A stretch of DNA of 64,000 nt from Saururus chinensis (GCA_035235625.1 CP141148.1:1612001-1676000); one strand, 5' to 3'; counted from the first letter of the stretch, positions 49,941-61,421 are shown. Notes: generated by a model from the sequence alone, not told the origin. A program made the numbers and translations.

Positions 49941-52727
49941 GAGAAGTTCTAGTGAAGAATGAAGCGAAAATGGGGGTATAAATAGCCCCCGAGCCGCCGA
50001 AACCGCGGCGCCGCAGTTTCGGGTGGCGGCACCCGCGGAAACGCGCGGCGCGCCGCAGCGCTCGCCGTTTCGTGTCGCCCGCAGGCAGCGCGACGACCGC
50101 GTGTCGCAGCCGCGCGTTACGCGCGCCGCGGTCGCGCGTGCCGCACGTGCGTCACGCGCGCACCACATATTTTTCTTTTTTTATTTTTAAAAGAAATATT
50201 CAAACGCGCGTATCTCCCTACCCCGGATTCCGATTCGCGCGTTCTTGGTACCGTTGGACTCGTATTGGCGAGCCCTTCGATACAAACCCACTTAAAGCAG
50301 CAAAATACACTATTTCCAAGTGGGTCCTACCTATATTGCATGTTTCTCAATATATCATAATTTCCGGTCCCGACCTCTGTTTCGTGCGTTCTTCGAATCG
50401 TTATGCTCATTATGCCAAGCTCTACCTGGCTACGGGTATTTCATCTAATGAAAACCCTTAACATTAATCTTAAATTACCGAATTACCCTTAACCCTCCCA
50501 GGTTAAGCGTAACCGAAAAACGGGTCGTTACAGGAGGCCAGGCGGAGCCGTCTTTGGCCAAAGGCAACAACTTCCGGCGCCGGTAGTCCCAAACAAACAG
50601 GGGCCAAAAACAGGGGACCGGATGGAAGTGTCTGGCCGAAGGAAAGAGGAAGGGCGGAGGTGGAACCGGGTGGGGAGAGATGGTCCACTACCTTCGCCGG
50701 ACCAAGGCGGGGATGGACGGAGGTCCGATCGGGCGTAGCTCATCGGCGGCGGCTACTGTTGAACAAAAACAGTTCACCGGCGAAAATAGGGCAGAGGGGG
50801 AAAAGCATGGGGCGGCGGAACGGAGGCCCTCTGGGCCGGGAGGGATGGCCTCCCACTGTTGCCAGCCCAAGGCTGAGCAATGGCCGGCCGGCCGGCCCGT
50901 GGCGGCCCACGGCGGCGGCTCAATTCGAATCGCAATGAGAAAGGGAGAGAGAGCTCACCAGAGGAAAAACAAGTGGGGGAGCCAGCGGGACAGGCCAGGG
51001 CGGCGGCCCTGCCGTCTCCGGCTTGAGACTAGCCGGACGGAGGCCGGGCGAAGCCCACCGGCCACCGCCGGTGCCGTCACAGCACAAACAGAGAGAGAGC
51101 AGAGAGTCGGCCGGCGGAACAGGGGCGAGACGGGGTGGACGGTGGAGCGGCCGTGGGACCGGGATGGCGGCCCCCCTGCCGTCGCACGGCCGGGGCGGAG
51201 CCGGTGCGGCGGCCCTACAGCCCACCGGCGGCTGGCAACGGCTGGGACCAAGAGAAGCCGGAAGGGGGGTGGGCGGTGCACTGTTCACTCCAGAGATTTC
51301 TGGATCGGGCTTGGCCGAGCCCAAGCCCGTTTCCTCTATTTTTTTTTCTTTTTTCTTACTTATCCTCTGCAGTTTCGACCTTCAATGATTATTCACGCCA
51401 GAAGCGCGTGTCGAGGCCCGTGGCCCACGACTAACCCAAGACCAGGCTCTACAGTTACGAATACCGAGGCTACATACGCCGAAGCATCACAATATATCGC
51501 TGAAAATGATCAGATAAAAATAGTAAAAAATCGTAATAAAATTCGGGACGTTACACGTTCGATCAGCTACACTGAAAATCTGTTGAATTGGCAGTGTTGT
51601 CGTTCGAACACCCAGGAGGGCCGTTCGAAAGCCAACAAGGCAGAATCGACCTTCTTCCTTTCGAATTTTTAAACCGAAACTCCATTGATAAAACTCAAAA
51701 TCACCATCTAACAACCTAAATGCTATTAAAAGTCACCATAACTTCCAAAATGCTAATCCACATCATAACAAGATAAAACCCTATGAAATTGGGATTAAAA
51801 ATTATCATTTACTAATCATGCCATTAGAGCACTAAATCAAGTAATTCTATTCAAAACAAACTACAAAATCATGAGTTTTACCATAGGAATATTTAAATTT
51901 CGAAAGTCCATTACCTTATCCCTTGATTAGGCTTGGATTTGATGGTCACCCTTCTTGAAAACCTTACAAGGACATAGAGTTTGAATTAAACTCCATTAAA
52001 AACTATCTAACAAAGAAAACCCTAATTAAAAACTTAGATCTAGGGCTTGTTGAACATAAAAATTGGATTTTTAGAGCTAGGGTTTGAAGTAAAGATGCAA
52101 ATCAGTAGTTTTGATGTTTAAAAACGAATCAAAACAAAGGGGAAATGGTAGATCTATAAGGGATTAAGAGAAAAGCTAGGATTTGGTGCTTAATTAGAAG
52201 GGACTTACCTTAAACACCTTCTAATCCTGGCCTAATTAGGGATTAGGCCTGACCTCTCCTTCTCAGCCTATTCTGAAAATGGGAATGACTCAGGTCTGAC
52301 CTTTTATAGTAGGGTTTGGGTTGCACTAACTGAAATAATTGGGTGTAAGTAGAATTTTGGGCTAAAAATGGGTATTTTATAAATTTTAGTACTAATTAAA
52401 TTTGAGAAAATTTTGAAAATTTTTGTATGAGCTTAAGTTGATGTCTAGGTTCATTTGGTCTAAAAACCCAAATTTCGACGGTGGGGCCCACAGGGGGTCC
52501 CACCAAACCCTAATTTTTGGAAAATAATGAAATTCAAAAAAATCCCAAAAATTCATATTTGATTCAAAATCACTTAAAACCAATAATTAAAAAGTTGATT
52601 TTGATTAAAACCATCATAAATACTATTTATTTATGAAACCACCGAATTAATAAGAAAATGAGTTAACCATGCAATAACCGATAATTAAAAAGAAACGAAA
52701 ACCGTTTTAGAAATGAGAGTCCTTACA

Positions 52728-53209
52728 ATGAGTCCTTCTAAAACCATCTTTCAAACATACTGTATTCATTCACAATGAAAATAGTGGCGAAGCTAGTTTT
52801 TCTCTATCTCACATGCTCCAACATGTATAATTTATATCAAATTCCAGAGATAAACATTCGATCAAACTATCGTATATGAGGCAATCGTAAAGAATGCAAT
52901 ATATACAACTTATTCGTTTCCAACAGAATCATATATATAAGGAAATCATAAAGCATGCAATATATAAAACATATCTGCTTCTAGCAGGTAATCATTCGAC
53001 TAATCAAATATACATAATAGAGTTAAAAATATACAGTATATAATTCATACTCTATCTCAACGATTAATCTTTCAACAAATCGAATATATGTGCGGAAATT
53101 ATATATCATAACTTGAAAATAACTCTAACACATAACATGCAAGAGTCATATAATTATTAAGCTAAAAACACAACCAAAGTTCATAATCATGCTTTAAGAA
53201 ATGATAAAA
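52728..53209. other. AT-rich interval beside gypsy 1, nothing recognised
   Basis: Short repeats such as ATGCAATATATA recur, but no gene or element end is clear. Confidence 0.4.
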
Positions 53210-53643
53210 ACCCCTACCTCGCTCTCCGCGTGAGTTTGAAGCCGATACATTGGATACCAAAAAATTGGATGTCACTTCTGTGGTTCTAGAGGTCTCCAAC
53301 TAGAAAAATAACCCCTCCACAATGTCTGACATACTTAATTTAGGTAAGACCGCCTCAAGAACGGAAAAAAATAGACTCAGAACCACTCCAGAAACTCCTC
53401 TGGAAGTTTTAACGAAAATGATAATTTATAGAAGATTTTGAGTGAGCGTACGAAGGAAAGAGGAATGTGCTCGCAGACACATGCACCACATTTTAAATGG
53501 ACCGCGCTATATTTTGTTTTATTATATTAATCCAAATACAATTCCAACTTCAAAACACAATAACTTCTTATCCCAAAGTCGGAATCACGCTTTTTTGGTA
53601 CCGATGGACTTATATCAACGAGCCTTTCGAAACTAAACCCTAC
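53210..53643 (-). mobile_element. Old D-like LTR fragment
   Basis: Shares with LTR D the series GGTCTCCAACT, CATACTYRATTTAG and TTGGTACCGWTGGACT plus CGAGCCYTTCGA. It is more diverged than D or D'. It ends where duplication copy X2 begins. Confidence 0.6.
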
Positions 53644-56454
53644 ATTATGTGTATTTTGGGCCTTTGTCACAACACATATGTGTTGCACACTATCATGTGT
53701 TACAAGCTCTACGCCTTCCTACTCGATAGCAAAACACATCGTCATGCACCGATTGCGTACTATCAAGAAAGAATTAAAAAAATGCCCTCGACCTTGTTTG
53801 GCGCACCAAACACATAATATTGTGGGCAATGTTAAGTTTCTTCGCATGTTAAATCTTACAAAATTAAAAAATACATCGGAGAATGTAAGTTTGCTCTATC
53901 TTGAAGAGGATCAAGGAGGATGTTCCAGAAATGTGCTTGAAATGAAGACTATTTGGTGAAGCTATGATCAATTGGCAGCTGCCAAGAAAGAGATGAAGCC
54001 TCAGGATGCTTGAGATGAAAATAACTTCCCAAACAATGAATTATGTAATATAAACGACTGATAGAGGACACAAAATAAAAATTAGGCTAAATCGATAAGG
54101 GTTATTCTAACCTTCCAAGAATAATTGGGTATTCGTTAACCAAGTATCAGCATCTTAGTCCTTATCACGAGTCACTACTTGGATGAATCCCTCGGTCTGT
54201 TTGCTAGGACATGATAAGAGACCTATTTATTTGTAACAATTTGCAGCATGGAAGTATTTTTAATGTTTTGCTTTGACAATGAGCCCTGTGCGAGGAATGC
54301 ATAGGAACTTTTGATATTTGAGATCGATGGCAGATATGCTAGTACATGTAGCTAGTATTGACACTGATGTGCGCTAGCTTGTCAATGATCTTATAGATGA
54401 AGGGTTCTCATGTTGTCCTGCCCCAAGATTTTGGAAGCATAAACAATTGTAGTAATAAAAATGAACGAGAAAACTATGTAGTTTTAAGGAGTGTGGGAGA
54501 GAAAATTGAAAAATCTAAAGCTCACACATCGGCGTTTCACATGCACTGCACCACATGGCATGGATGCCAGCCGTGTGGTGCACAATCCCCGTCACTGTGC
54601 CGCTCATCTTGTGCATTGTGCGCATCACGCTGATGCATTGCCTGCTGGCATCAGCAGGCCTGAGGCAATAAAATCTTTTCTAATTATTATTTTTCAAAAA
54701 AAATAAAAACTTTAACCACATATTTTCTTTCTCAAACTTCATTTTATGAGTTTTTTGTACTATTGGGTTCATATCGACGAACCTTATATAACTAGATCCC
54801 ACATAGGTAGGTTATCTCGCACTTTTTAAGTGAGTCCTACCTATATAGCGCACTTCTCAAGGCCGTGACTTTCAACCCCAATGTCTAATATGAGCAATTT
54901 AAGTCTCATTATGCTCGTTTTTCAGAGCTCTATTATGTCCTTGAGATAGCCCACTGAATATCCGCTTCTAAATAATTTAAAATTGATAAACACTAAAAAA
55001 AAGTTTTATTAGATGCATAAAATTGTACTAAAAACTTACAATCATCACACGTGTTCCTCACACGGAGCTCATTGTTGGAGCGGAGCATTAAAAACATTCC
55101 TTGTAGCCTATACATCATAGCAAAATTGCTCTGAATATTAGCATTTGGACCCATTAAGCATGGATACGTTTAGCCTGATCTAGTACATAGTTGCCATATC
55201 GCCTTCTATGTACAATGTTAAGAGCCAGTTGCTTGGTCATGGGGCTCTGGTCACGGAGTGCTCAAGAAAATATTTTTTATTATAACAATGGTAAGAATAA
55301 GGAACATGGTTTTGAACCTATAATCACCTGAGATATTATTCTTAGAAAGAAAAAAACTTTTATGATTACCGATCCCCAAAAAATTAAAACTTTCATAATT
55401 ACCACTCAGAATCAGTAGATCACAGTTATGAGATGGGGCTACCTGATAATTTAGTTCAATAATGTAGCTACAGATTTAGCTTTTTGACGGTTCTCTAACT
55501 GCATTCACTCAACTCCAGTTCATATGTACTGATTGTATCAGTGCACATTTTGTTAGAAATTTTTCAAAATTTAATCTACCGATTGATCTGCCATGGGGGC
55601 GATTGTTTGGGTTGTTTACTGTTTCCCTTTTCCGATTTCAATAACTTTTTTTATTGATTGGTATGAGGAACCGATTGATCACAATATGCTTTTTCAAGTC
55701 ATTTTTTACATTGAGCGATTGATCGGCCTCAAGTGGATCAATTGTCCATGTGTTATAACTATCCTTTAATGGCTATTTTGGGTTTTTCATAAAGCATTGC
55801 GACCTTTGAAAGGAGATTTTGTCCCAATCTTATATGGAGTCAATTATCACATAAAAATAGTGTATTTTTACAGTACTTCCTCCTTGGTAGAAAATTGTGT
55901 TTCATAAAAAAAAAATGTCCTCTCTATCCTGCATAATAGAGGACACAAAGTTCCTAAAAGGCGGCATGAGACTTATTTTTAAAAGTATAATTTGCAGATA
56001 AAGAAGAAAGCTATACTATATCTTAAAAATAGATTTAGAGAGTTTCCGGTTACACACGAAAATCAAGGACTTGCTACAGGTAAATACTATTTTTAAAAGA
56101 ATATTTCATGCCTGAAGCAAATCCTGTTGTAGTGTATTTCTTATAAGAATTTCAAAGTGTTGAAACCGTCGTATCAACAAAGGCACACAGTGGAGGTGTC
56201 GGTGGCTCCTCCATTTAGCCACCGTTCTATAGTCAAGTTTAAATATCAAAGAATTCCCACCAACATATTTATACATACTTTTACTAATATATACTTGGTA
56301 GTATATACATTTAAACTTTCTCTTACTGATCTACATTTGCAACAACACGAGTATATTTTTGGTAGTCTGCACATTTTTTTTAGTGATCAAATGATACCTA
56401 GACAAATCAGCCCAAGTAAAGTCTTGAAACTATACGATCCAAGGAAACTTCTTT

Positions 56455-56610
56455 CGTATCCTAATTGCCTTTAGTAGGGGATTTCTCCTTTCACATTGCC
56501 TAGAAGGTTATAAAGATATATAATAAAAGAGAAAATAATATTTATATAGTTTTCACATGGACAAAACTAGTGCGGCTTGGCCTGACCAGACCAAGTGCCA
56601 TGATATCTTC
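56455..56610 (-). pseudogene. PR-1-like pseudogene 6 (very short relic)
   Basis: 56465-56520 matches the last PR-1 codons (TTTAGTAGGGGATTTCTCCT, then ACATTGCC). 56560-56600 matches the signal-peptide start (ACAAAACTAGTGCGGCT, AAGTGCCATG). The middle of the gene is lost. Equivalent to the relic at 28130-28450. Confidence 0.7.
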
Positions 56611-57869
56611 TTGATTGTTTGACTTGGTGATATCCACGTACGACCTTATCTCATTACTCGACTTTTCTGGTTTTTTATCGGATGCTGGCAGTTTTGATTG
56701 GAGAGAGAGGTATGGGTCTCACGTGATGATAGAAGAAAAAAGAAATCCACATTTTACAATCAAATCAAAACTGGGGTAAAAAAAAAATTTCTTATCTTTT
56801 TCATTAGAATCATCGTCTAAATTCTTTAGTCCTCTGGTCAACATTACTATGTTTAATTATTAAATAAATTTGGGGTAAAGAAATTATTTTTCTTGTTATA
56901 TAGCAAGATAAAATTGGACGTTCTATTTTAGTCCTGAGTAATGCTACCAAAGTTTCGTATGCGATAAACTTACTTTATTATTTAAAAACTATTGATTAGT
57001 CATGAGGTCCATTTATAAGGCTATTTGATCATTTATAAATTATTAATTAGTGGGGTCTAAAAAATAAACTTTACTAATTAATAACTTTTGAATGATAAAA
57101 GTAAGTTCATCACATTTGGATTCTCACATCACAATTCACATGAGCATTTTTCTTTAGTCCCAATTCTTAGCTCATTTGGATGCACTTTGCCAGGTACTTT
57201 TTATCCATCAAATTATAATTATGAGGCAAACAGTAAACAGAGGCTAAAGACATTTAAAATTACATACCTACACCTTCATAATGTTAGCTATGTAATTAAA
57301 ATTTGATCATTTATCATGCACCAACTATATATAGATAATGATATTCTTATAACAAAAATTTACATAAGAATTTTAACTAGAGTTAATAAGTGAACCTGTA
57401 TAAAGTTCACATAAATTCACTTATCTAGACTAATCAAAAGTCACATATGAGTTTTTTATGTGTCCTATTACTATAAAAATATTATTTTCTAATATAAATT
57501 TCTTAATATGTAACTTTGTGCACTCTACTTTTTTTCTTTTTAACCACAATATATATATATATATATATCACAGTTTAAATTGAAATTGTGACTTTGTAAA
57601 AATTAGGGGATTACTATAAAGCTACGGACGAACCTTCCTAGGACTCCTTACTTAGAGGTCCTAGACTAAGCCTCCGCTTTGGCGGCACTCAGGTATTGCC
57701 TGCAGTTGAAAAGGAAAGAAAGAAAGGGCACCTGCCATCGACTATTGCCGGAGAAAAATAAAGTAGAAAGAAGACACAAGGGAGTAGAAAAATATTTTGA
57801 CGATATGAAGATTCGCAATATTGATGTGTAGAGCCCCACACATGAACAGGCGATGAAGTAGCTTTCTTA

Positions 57870-57996
57870 GCCTTAAGATCCGCTGTGGAGCACTCATGTG
57901 AGTGCTCTCACAAAAGCCAAGCGAGCCATGAATGCTCGCATGAATTTTCATGGCTCGCTGGGCTTTTGTGAGAGCACTCACAGCGGATCCAACGCC
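57870..57996. mobile_element. Mutator-like MITE (127 bp, 9-bp target duplication)
   Basis: GCTTTCTTA flanks the element at 57861-57869 and 57997-58005. Its halves fold into a long hairpin: GATCCGCTGTG and TGAGTGCTCTCACAAAAGCC on the left (57877-57887, 57899-57918), matched by their complements at 57947-57989. No coding capacity. Absent from the X1 counterpart near 29775. Confidence 0.85.
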
Positions 57997-58005
57997 GCTT
58001 TCTTA

Positions 58006-58710
58006 CGTGAGTATTTTCACAATGGCATTACTCAAGGAAGTAAAGGGATGTGCACCGCGCATTTTTTGGGGGGCAGTGCACCGCGCTTTTTTTTTTTACT
58101 GGTGAGCCCATTAAACTGAGTGAACAATACGACTCCGTACTTGACTGCTTATGGGGAACTTTGACTTTTTTTGTCTGCCTGGATTTCGACACAAATCACA
58201 AGTCTCTCATTAATTTATTATTCACTTTGTTAAATTGCTCTAATTAATTAGCATTTGGTCTAATTATGTATATAAAGCGGTGAGTAAGGACCACATATAA
58301 AATGTTTATTTTTAAGAACGATAGCTTATACATTAATTAGTACATATTAACGCAATTAATATTTGTACTATTGTGTGGGCTGTTGATTCTAAAAATGATC
58401 CATTCAGATAGGTTCTTTACATTCAGCTCATTATCAGAACATGAAAAATGCCAACAAAGATAAGAATTAAAAAGTTAGTTCTGAACCCGTAATCAACCAA
58501 GCCATTCTTCCTGGAAGCAAAAAACATTTATTATTACTATTCAGAATAGACCACTGTTACAAGAAGTGGTTATTGTTCAGTTGGTATCCAAGACAAATCA
58601 AGAACACTTAAAAGGCCTTGAAACCATCAGATCCAACCAAATTTATTTTAGATCCTTATCGATCGTGAAAGCAGAAAACCGAAACTTATAGTAGACATCA
58701 AATACTACCT
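58006..58710. other. 3' flank of the PR-1-like gene copy B
   Basis: The recurrent PR-1 downstream unit, also seen at 2400-3110, 17320-17610, 29830-30455, 39390-39545, 61240-61420 and 61960-62140. No gene. The poly(A) signal was not decided. Confidence 0.65.
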
Positions 58711-59235
58711 TCAGTAGGGGATTTCCCCTTTCACATTGCCTGGAGGGTCATAAATGCATATAGAAAGAGTGGTCACAATACCCTTCTTACACACCACCCG
58801 CCGACACCCCAATTCCAAAGTCTTCCTCCACACCACCTGAAGATACATCCCACAGGCCGCATTCTCACAGGTATTGTTGGCATGGTTGTAGTACGCCTTT
58901 AGGTCCACCCACCCCTCCACTGCCTGCCGAGGAGTACCCACCGGCAAGCCCCCCCTCAAATCCTGGTTGTTAGCGTACTTGGTTTTAGCAGCTGCACATT
59001 TCTTCTTCTCCTGCTGGTGCATCGCCAGCTGGTACACCACCTTTGCCAGCCTCGGGCTCCACCGGAGTGGGGGCACCCCGACGGCCGCCCTGGCCTCATT
59101 GTGGGCGGAGAGGAACTCCTCGTCCTCGGTGGAGTTGGTGACGAAGCTGTAGCGCGAGCCATTGGCGGAGGCGACAAACACGATCAAAACTAGCGCAGCT
59201 GCAAGCATGAAGCGTTGTGCGTGAAGAAGTGCCAT
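58711..59235 (-). CDS. PR-1-like secreted CAP-family protein (intact copy B)
   Basis: 174 codons, intronless. The frame extends 10 codons upstream, but the TATA box at 59281-59287 puts transcription start near 59255, so I choose the Met at 59235 (MALLHAQRF). Residues 1-26 form a signal peptide (LAAALVLIVFVASANG). The mature part has EFLSAHNEARAAVGVPPLRW (41-59), TPRQAVEGW, YYNHANNTC, YLQVVW (131-136), LGCRRVVC and IYDPPGNVKGE. Six cysteines: 80, 123, 128, 144, 149, 160. N-glycosylation sequons at Asn34 and Asn120. The four CAP-tetrad residues of tomato P14a-type PR-1 have no equivalents: the His-Ser and Gly-Glu-Asn segments are gone, the Asp-Glu-Lys is DLK, and the HYTQVVW His is Met130. Likely an apoplastic protein of the STS14/PRMS-like branch; activity unknown. 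Confidence 0.92.
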   Translation of the reverse strand: MALLHAQRFMLAAALVLIVFVASANGSRYSFVTNSTEDEEFLSAHNEARAAVGVPPLRWSPRLAKVVYQLAMHQQEKKKCAAAKTKYANNQDLRGGLPVGTPRQAVEGWVDLKAYYNHANNTCENAACGMYLQVVWRKTLELGCRRVVCKKGIVTTLSICIYDPPGNVKGEIPY

Positions 59236-59280
59236 CGCTTCTGGAACTCTGATTGTGTGGCGCAAGCATGAAGAGCTGGT

Positions 59281-59287
59281 TTATATA
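59281..59287 (-). promoter_or_regulatory. TATA box of PR-1-like copy B
   Basis: TATATAA on the minus strand in CGAGCTATATAAACCAGC, 45 bp upstream of the chosen ATG. The same box is at 38186-38192 for pseudogene 5. A CCAAT-type motif (CCAACCAATAATGG, 59306-59319) lies 20-30 bp further upstream. Confidence 0.65.
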
Positions 59288-59319
59288 GCTCGACAAAAGT
59301 GGAAGCCAACCAATAATGG

Positions 59320-59944
59320 CATGGCTAAATGTTTAAATGGAGGTATGCGGGTTTTGCCCCTAGGTTTTGAGGAGGTATGCCGTATGCGGCTGTGCGCCGT
59401 GCCCAGGTTATGAAAAGGATTCTTCCGTTTATAGGTTGGTCCCCGGGAAAAGACCGATCCATTCATGGTTTGGAACTTTGGTGGCTACACTTACAATGGG
59501 GGGCTCATTACACGTACCACGTGAAGTGGTAAAATTATTGGGTAAACACGGACGGTGCATGCGTTAGTTAGTCCATGACATTAATGGATGGTAATTAGAG
59601 ATACAACTTAGAATCTGCTGGGGAAGGTGCCGGAATGTGCTGCTGTTGCTGACTTTTGCCAATACCTCGGATTATTTGTTTTAATGATCGGAGATGGTAG
59701 ATTCGGGCAATCCACTGCACATACGCTGGACGCATACTCTTCCACATTAACATGTAAATAAAATATAATTATTAATTAGCGCTTGAAGATAAAATGCTGA
59801 TTTCGGCCCTGCTTGAGATTGCATCCTCAGCTACATGCTTTCAAGAGAGGCCTTTCTCTCTCCTCAAGAAGGCTTCACTTTATTGATTCAAGATCTCATC
59901 AACATTTCACCGTGCATTATGTTACTATTTGTAAAAATACTGGG
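59320..59944. other. Upstream flank of PR-1-like copy B
   Basis: Matches 38230-39090 with gaps. No coding frame or element end recognised. Confidence 0.6.
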
Positions 59945-60961
59945 TAGGGTTGTAAATGAGCCGAGCTAGCTCATGAGCAAACTCGGCTCGGTTAGCCTCG
60001 GCTCGAGTTAAACTCGACTTGAATTAGGCTTGACTCGAATTCGATTCGAGTTCGAATGAAACTCGAACTCGATGCTACTCAATTCGACCTCGACTCAAGC
60101 TTGAACTCAAATATAATTTTAAAATTATATATAAATAATGTATATATATATATATATATATATGCATATTTTATATAAACATAATTGTTAATTTAAATAC
60201 ATATTTATAACATACTCCCTCTATTCTTAGATTAATAGCTTTATTTGATTAGTTCATTTTGAAAATTTTAATTGACTTATTAATCTAAAACGAATGGAAT
60301 ATATAAAACGACATATAATTACATATTTACATACTAATACTATGTATTGTATTGATATATGAGACTCGTTTATATGAGTCAAGGCTTACTCACAACTATG
60401 TGAATATAGATATCATGCATCATCATATTACGATATAAGAACACACATAACTTGAGAGGTAGATTAGTTTATGTCTTCTTGCGCATTTGGATCTCGATAT
60501 TGCCAAAATAATTTTTTATTTTTTACATCTTTTTTAGTGATTATATGTACATAAAGAGAGAAAAATAATAATGTTGCATTTTTTTAGCATATGTAACTAA
60601 AACTTATTTGTCATAGTTTTCTTCATTCATAGTGACTATAATCAAATATTCACGGTGTAATTATAATACTTGTTGAAGTATATTAATTAATATTTAGTAC
60701 TAAAAATATATTAGTATATATGATACTTCAAATACTTTATATTTATATATATATTATTTTTATTTTTATAGTTTGAGCCCAGTTCGAGCCAAGGCTTATG
60801 ATTCACTTCTTCAAGTTCGAGCTCGAGCTCGAGCTAAGCTTTGGATTTCTAAATCAAGCCGAGCTCGAGCTAAAAAGTTTGAGTTTATTCGAGCTTCAGC
60901 AGTTCGAGCTTGAGCCGAAACAACCTAATACTCGGCTTAGCTCGGCTTGTTAACACCCCTG
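59945..60961. mobile_element. Non-autonomous hAT-like element (1017 bp)
   Basis: The ends form an inverted pair: TAGGGTTGTAAATGAGCCGA on the left and the complement of CAGGGGTGTTAACAAGCCGA on the right. CAGGG-type ends with an 8-bp duplication are hAT-like. Flanks are ATACTGGG (59937-59944) and ATACTGGA (60962-60969), 7 of 8 identical. Both subterminal zones are packed with CTCGA/TCGAG motifs (59990-60110, 60775-60925). The centre is AT-rich with TA repeats and holds a Stowaway-like MITE. No transposase. The empty site is in X1 near 39090-39110. Confidence 0.8.
60215..60301. mobile_element. Stowaway-like MITE nested in the hAT element
   Basis: Starts CTCCCTCTATTCTTAGATTA after a TA, and ends with a degenerate complement (TAATCTAAAACGAATGGAAT) before ATA. 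About 87 bp. CTCCCTC termini with TA target sites are typical of Stowaway/mariner MITEs. Confidence 0.7.
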
Positions 60962-60969
60962 ATACTGGA

Positions 60970-61421
60970 TCAATTGAAACAATGTCATATCAGCAATAGT
61001 TTGTTTTGTTGTGTTTGTTATTACCAGCAATGGCCATTTGATCTCCATCCTTTTCCGGTCATGGCCTCCATTATATTCGTGGCCCACACTTCGTCTTCTT
61101 CTGCTCAAGAACGAGATTCCAGTCGCTTTGCTCCTCTCTCGTATCCAATTTTAACTTGCCTCAAAGATGGCTTCATTTCACATCTGGAAATTTCTGGAAA
61201 GACGTTAAATGTCTCTTAGTCAATCTCTAATATTATATTACTATTAAGCCCCTTAAAGTGAGTGAACAATGAGCCTCCACACTTGTACTGCTTACCCGCT
61301 TTGCCATTTTTTGTCTACTTGGATTTCGACACAAGTCTCTGACAAATTTCTTACTTCACCTTGTTGAATTGCTCTAATTAATTAGCATTTGGTCCGATGA
61401 TCTATCAAACATAGATAAGTG
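60970..61421. other. PR-1 flank unit, no gene
   Basis: Matches 39100-39545. The open frame at 60947-61219 begins in the hAT end and runs through a flank repeat, so it is not a gene. Confidence 0.6.

Larger units (their letters stand above)
48174..50532 (-). mobile_element. Solo LTR, family D, nested in LTR C
   Basis: Starts TGTAACGACCCG and ends with its exact complement CGGGTCGTTACA, flanked by GGAGG at 48169-48173 and 50533-50537. 2359 bp. It has the same parts as D' (4212-6269) in reverse: minisatellite 48806-49290, ~165-185-bp repeats 49437-49940, TATA-like GGCTATTTATACC read on the minus strand as TATAAATAGCC-type near 49976-49988, and CpG-dense block 49985-50165. No coding region. Youngest of the three nested layers. 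Confidence 0.9.
44470..51555 (-). mobile_element. Solo LTR-like element, family C (net about 4.7 kb)
   Basis: The plus strand starts TGTAATGCCCGAG and ends CGGGACGTTACA, flanked by CGTTC at 44465-44469 and 51556-51560. Orientation is assigned by analogy with B and D, whose 5' ends read TGTAAGGACCC and TGTAACGACCC. There is no gag or pol. It contains direct repeats at 45160-45250 and 45711-45892 and a GC-rich zone (46900-48170 and 50538-51330). It is split by LTR D. Whether it is a very long solo LTR or a non-autonomous element is open. Confidence 0.78.
40005..52727 (-). mobile_element. Gypsy 1: partial Ty3/gypsy fossil with one LTR
   Basis: Minus strand. The 5' LTR (family B) spans 42297-52727 including nested insertions (net about 3.34 kb). 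A primer site TGGTATCAGAGC lies just inside at about 42280-42291. The internal part holds gag, a zinc knuckle, protease and the first part of reverse transcriptase. The 3' remainder and second LTR are absent. Broken, with about four breaks in the coding part. The right flank after the LTR is ATGAG, but there is no partner end to confirm a target duplication. It separates duplication copies X1 and X2. Confidence 0.88.
42297..52727 (-). repeat. Gypsy 1 5' LTR (family B) with nested LTRs C and D
   Basis: The plus strand runs TGTCACGCCCC to GTCCTTACA. It is the reverse of the LTR B at 17659-21010, confirmed along its length (subrepeats 42945-43250, and 43250-44460 matching 18770-20100 in reverse). 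Interrupted by LTR C at 44470-51555. Confidence 0.87.

Noticed and set aside
50680-51672. 330-codon plus-strand frame
   Set aside because: Lies in the GC-rich part of LTR C with equally open frames on the other strand and no domain. High GC alone explains the lack of stops.
59236-59265. Upstream Met extending PR-1-like copy B by 10 codons
   Set aside because: It lies about 16 bp from the TATA box, so before the expected transcription start. The downstream Met also fits the signal peptide.
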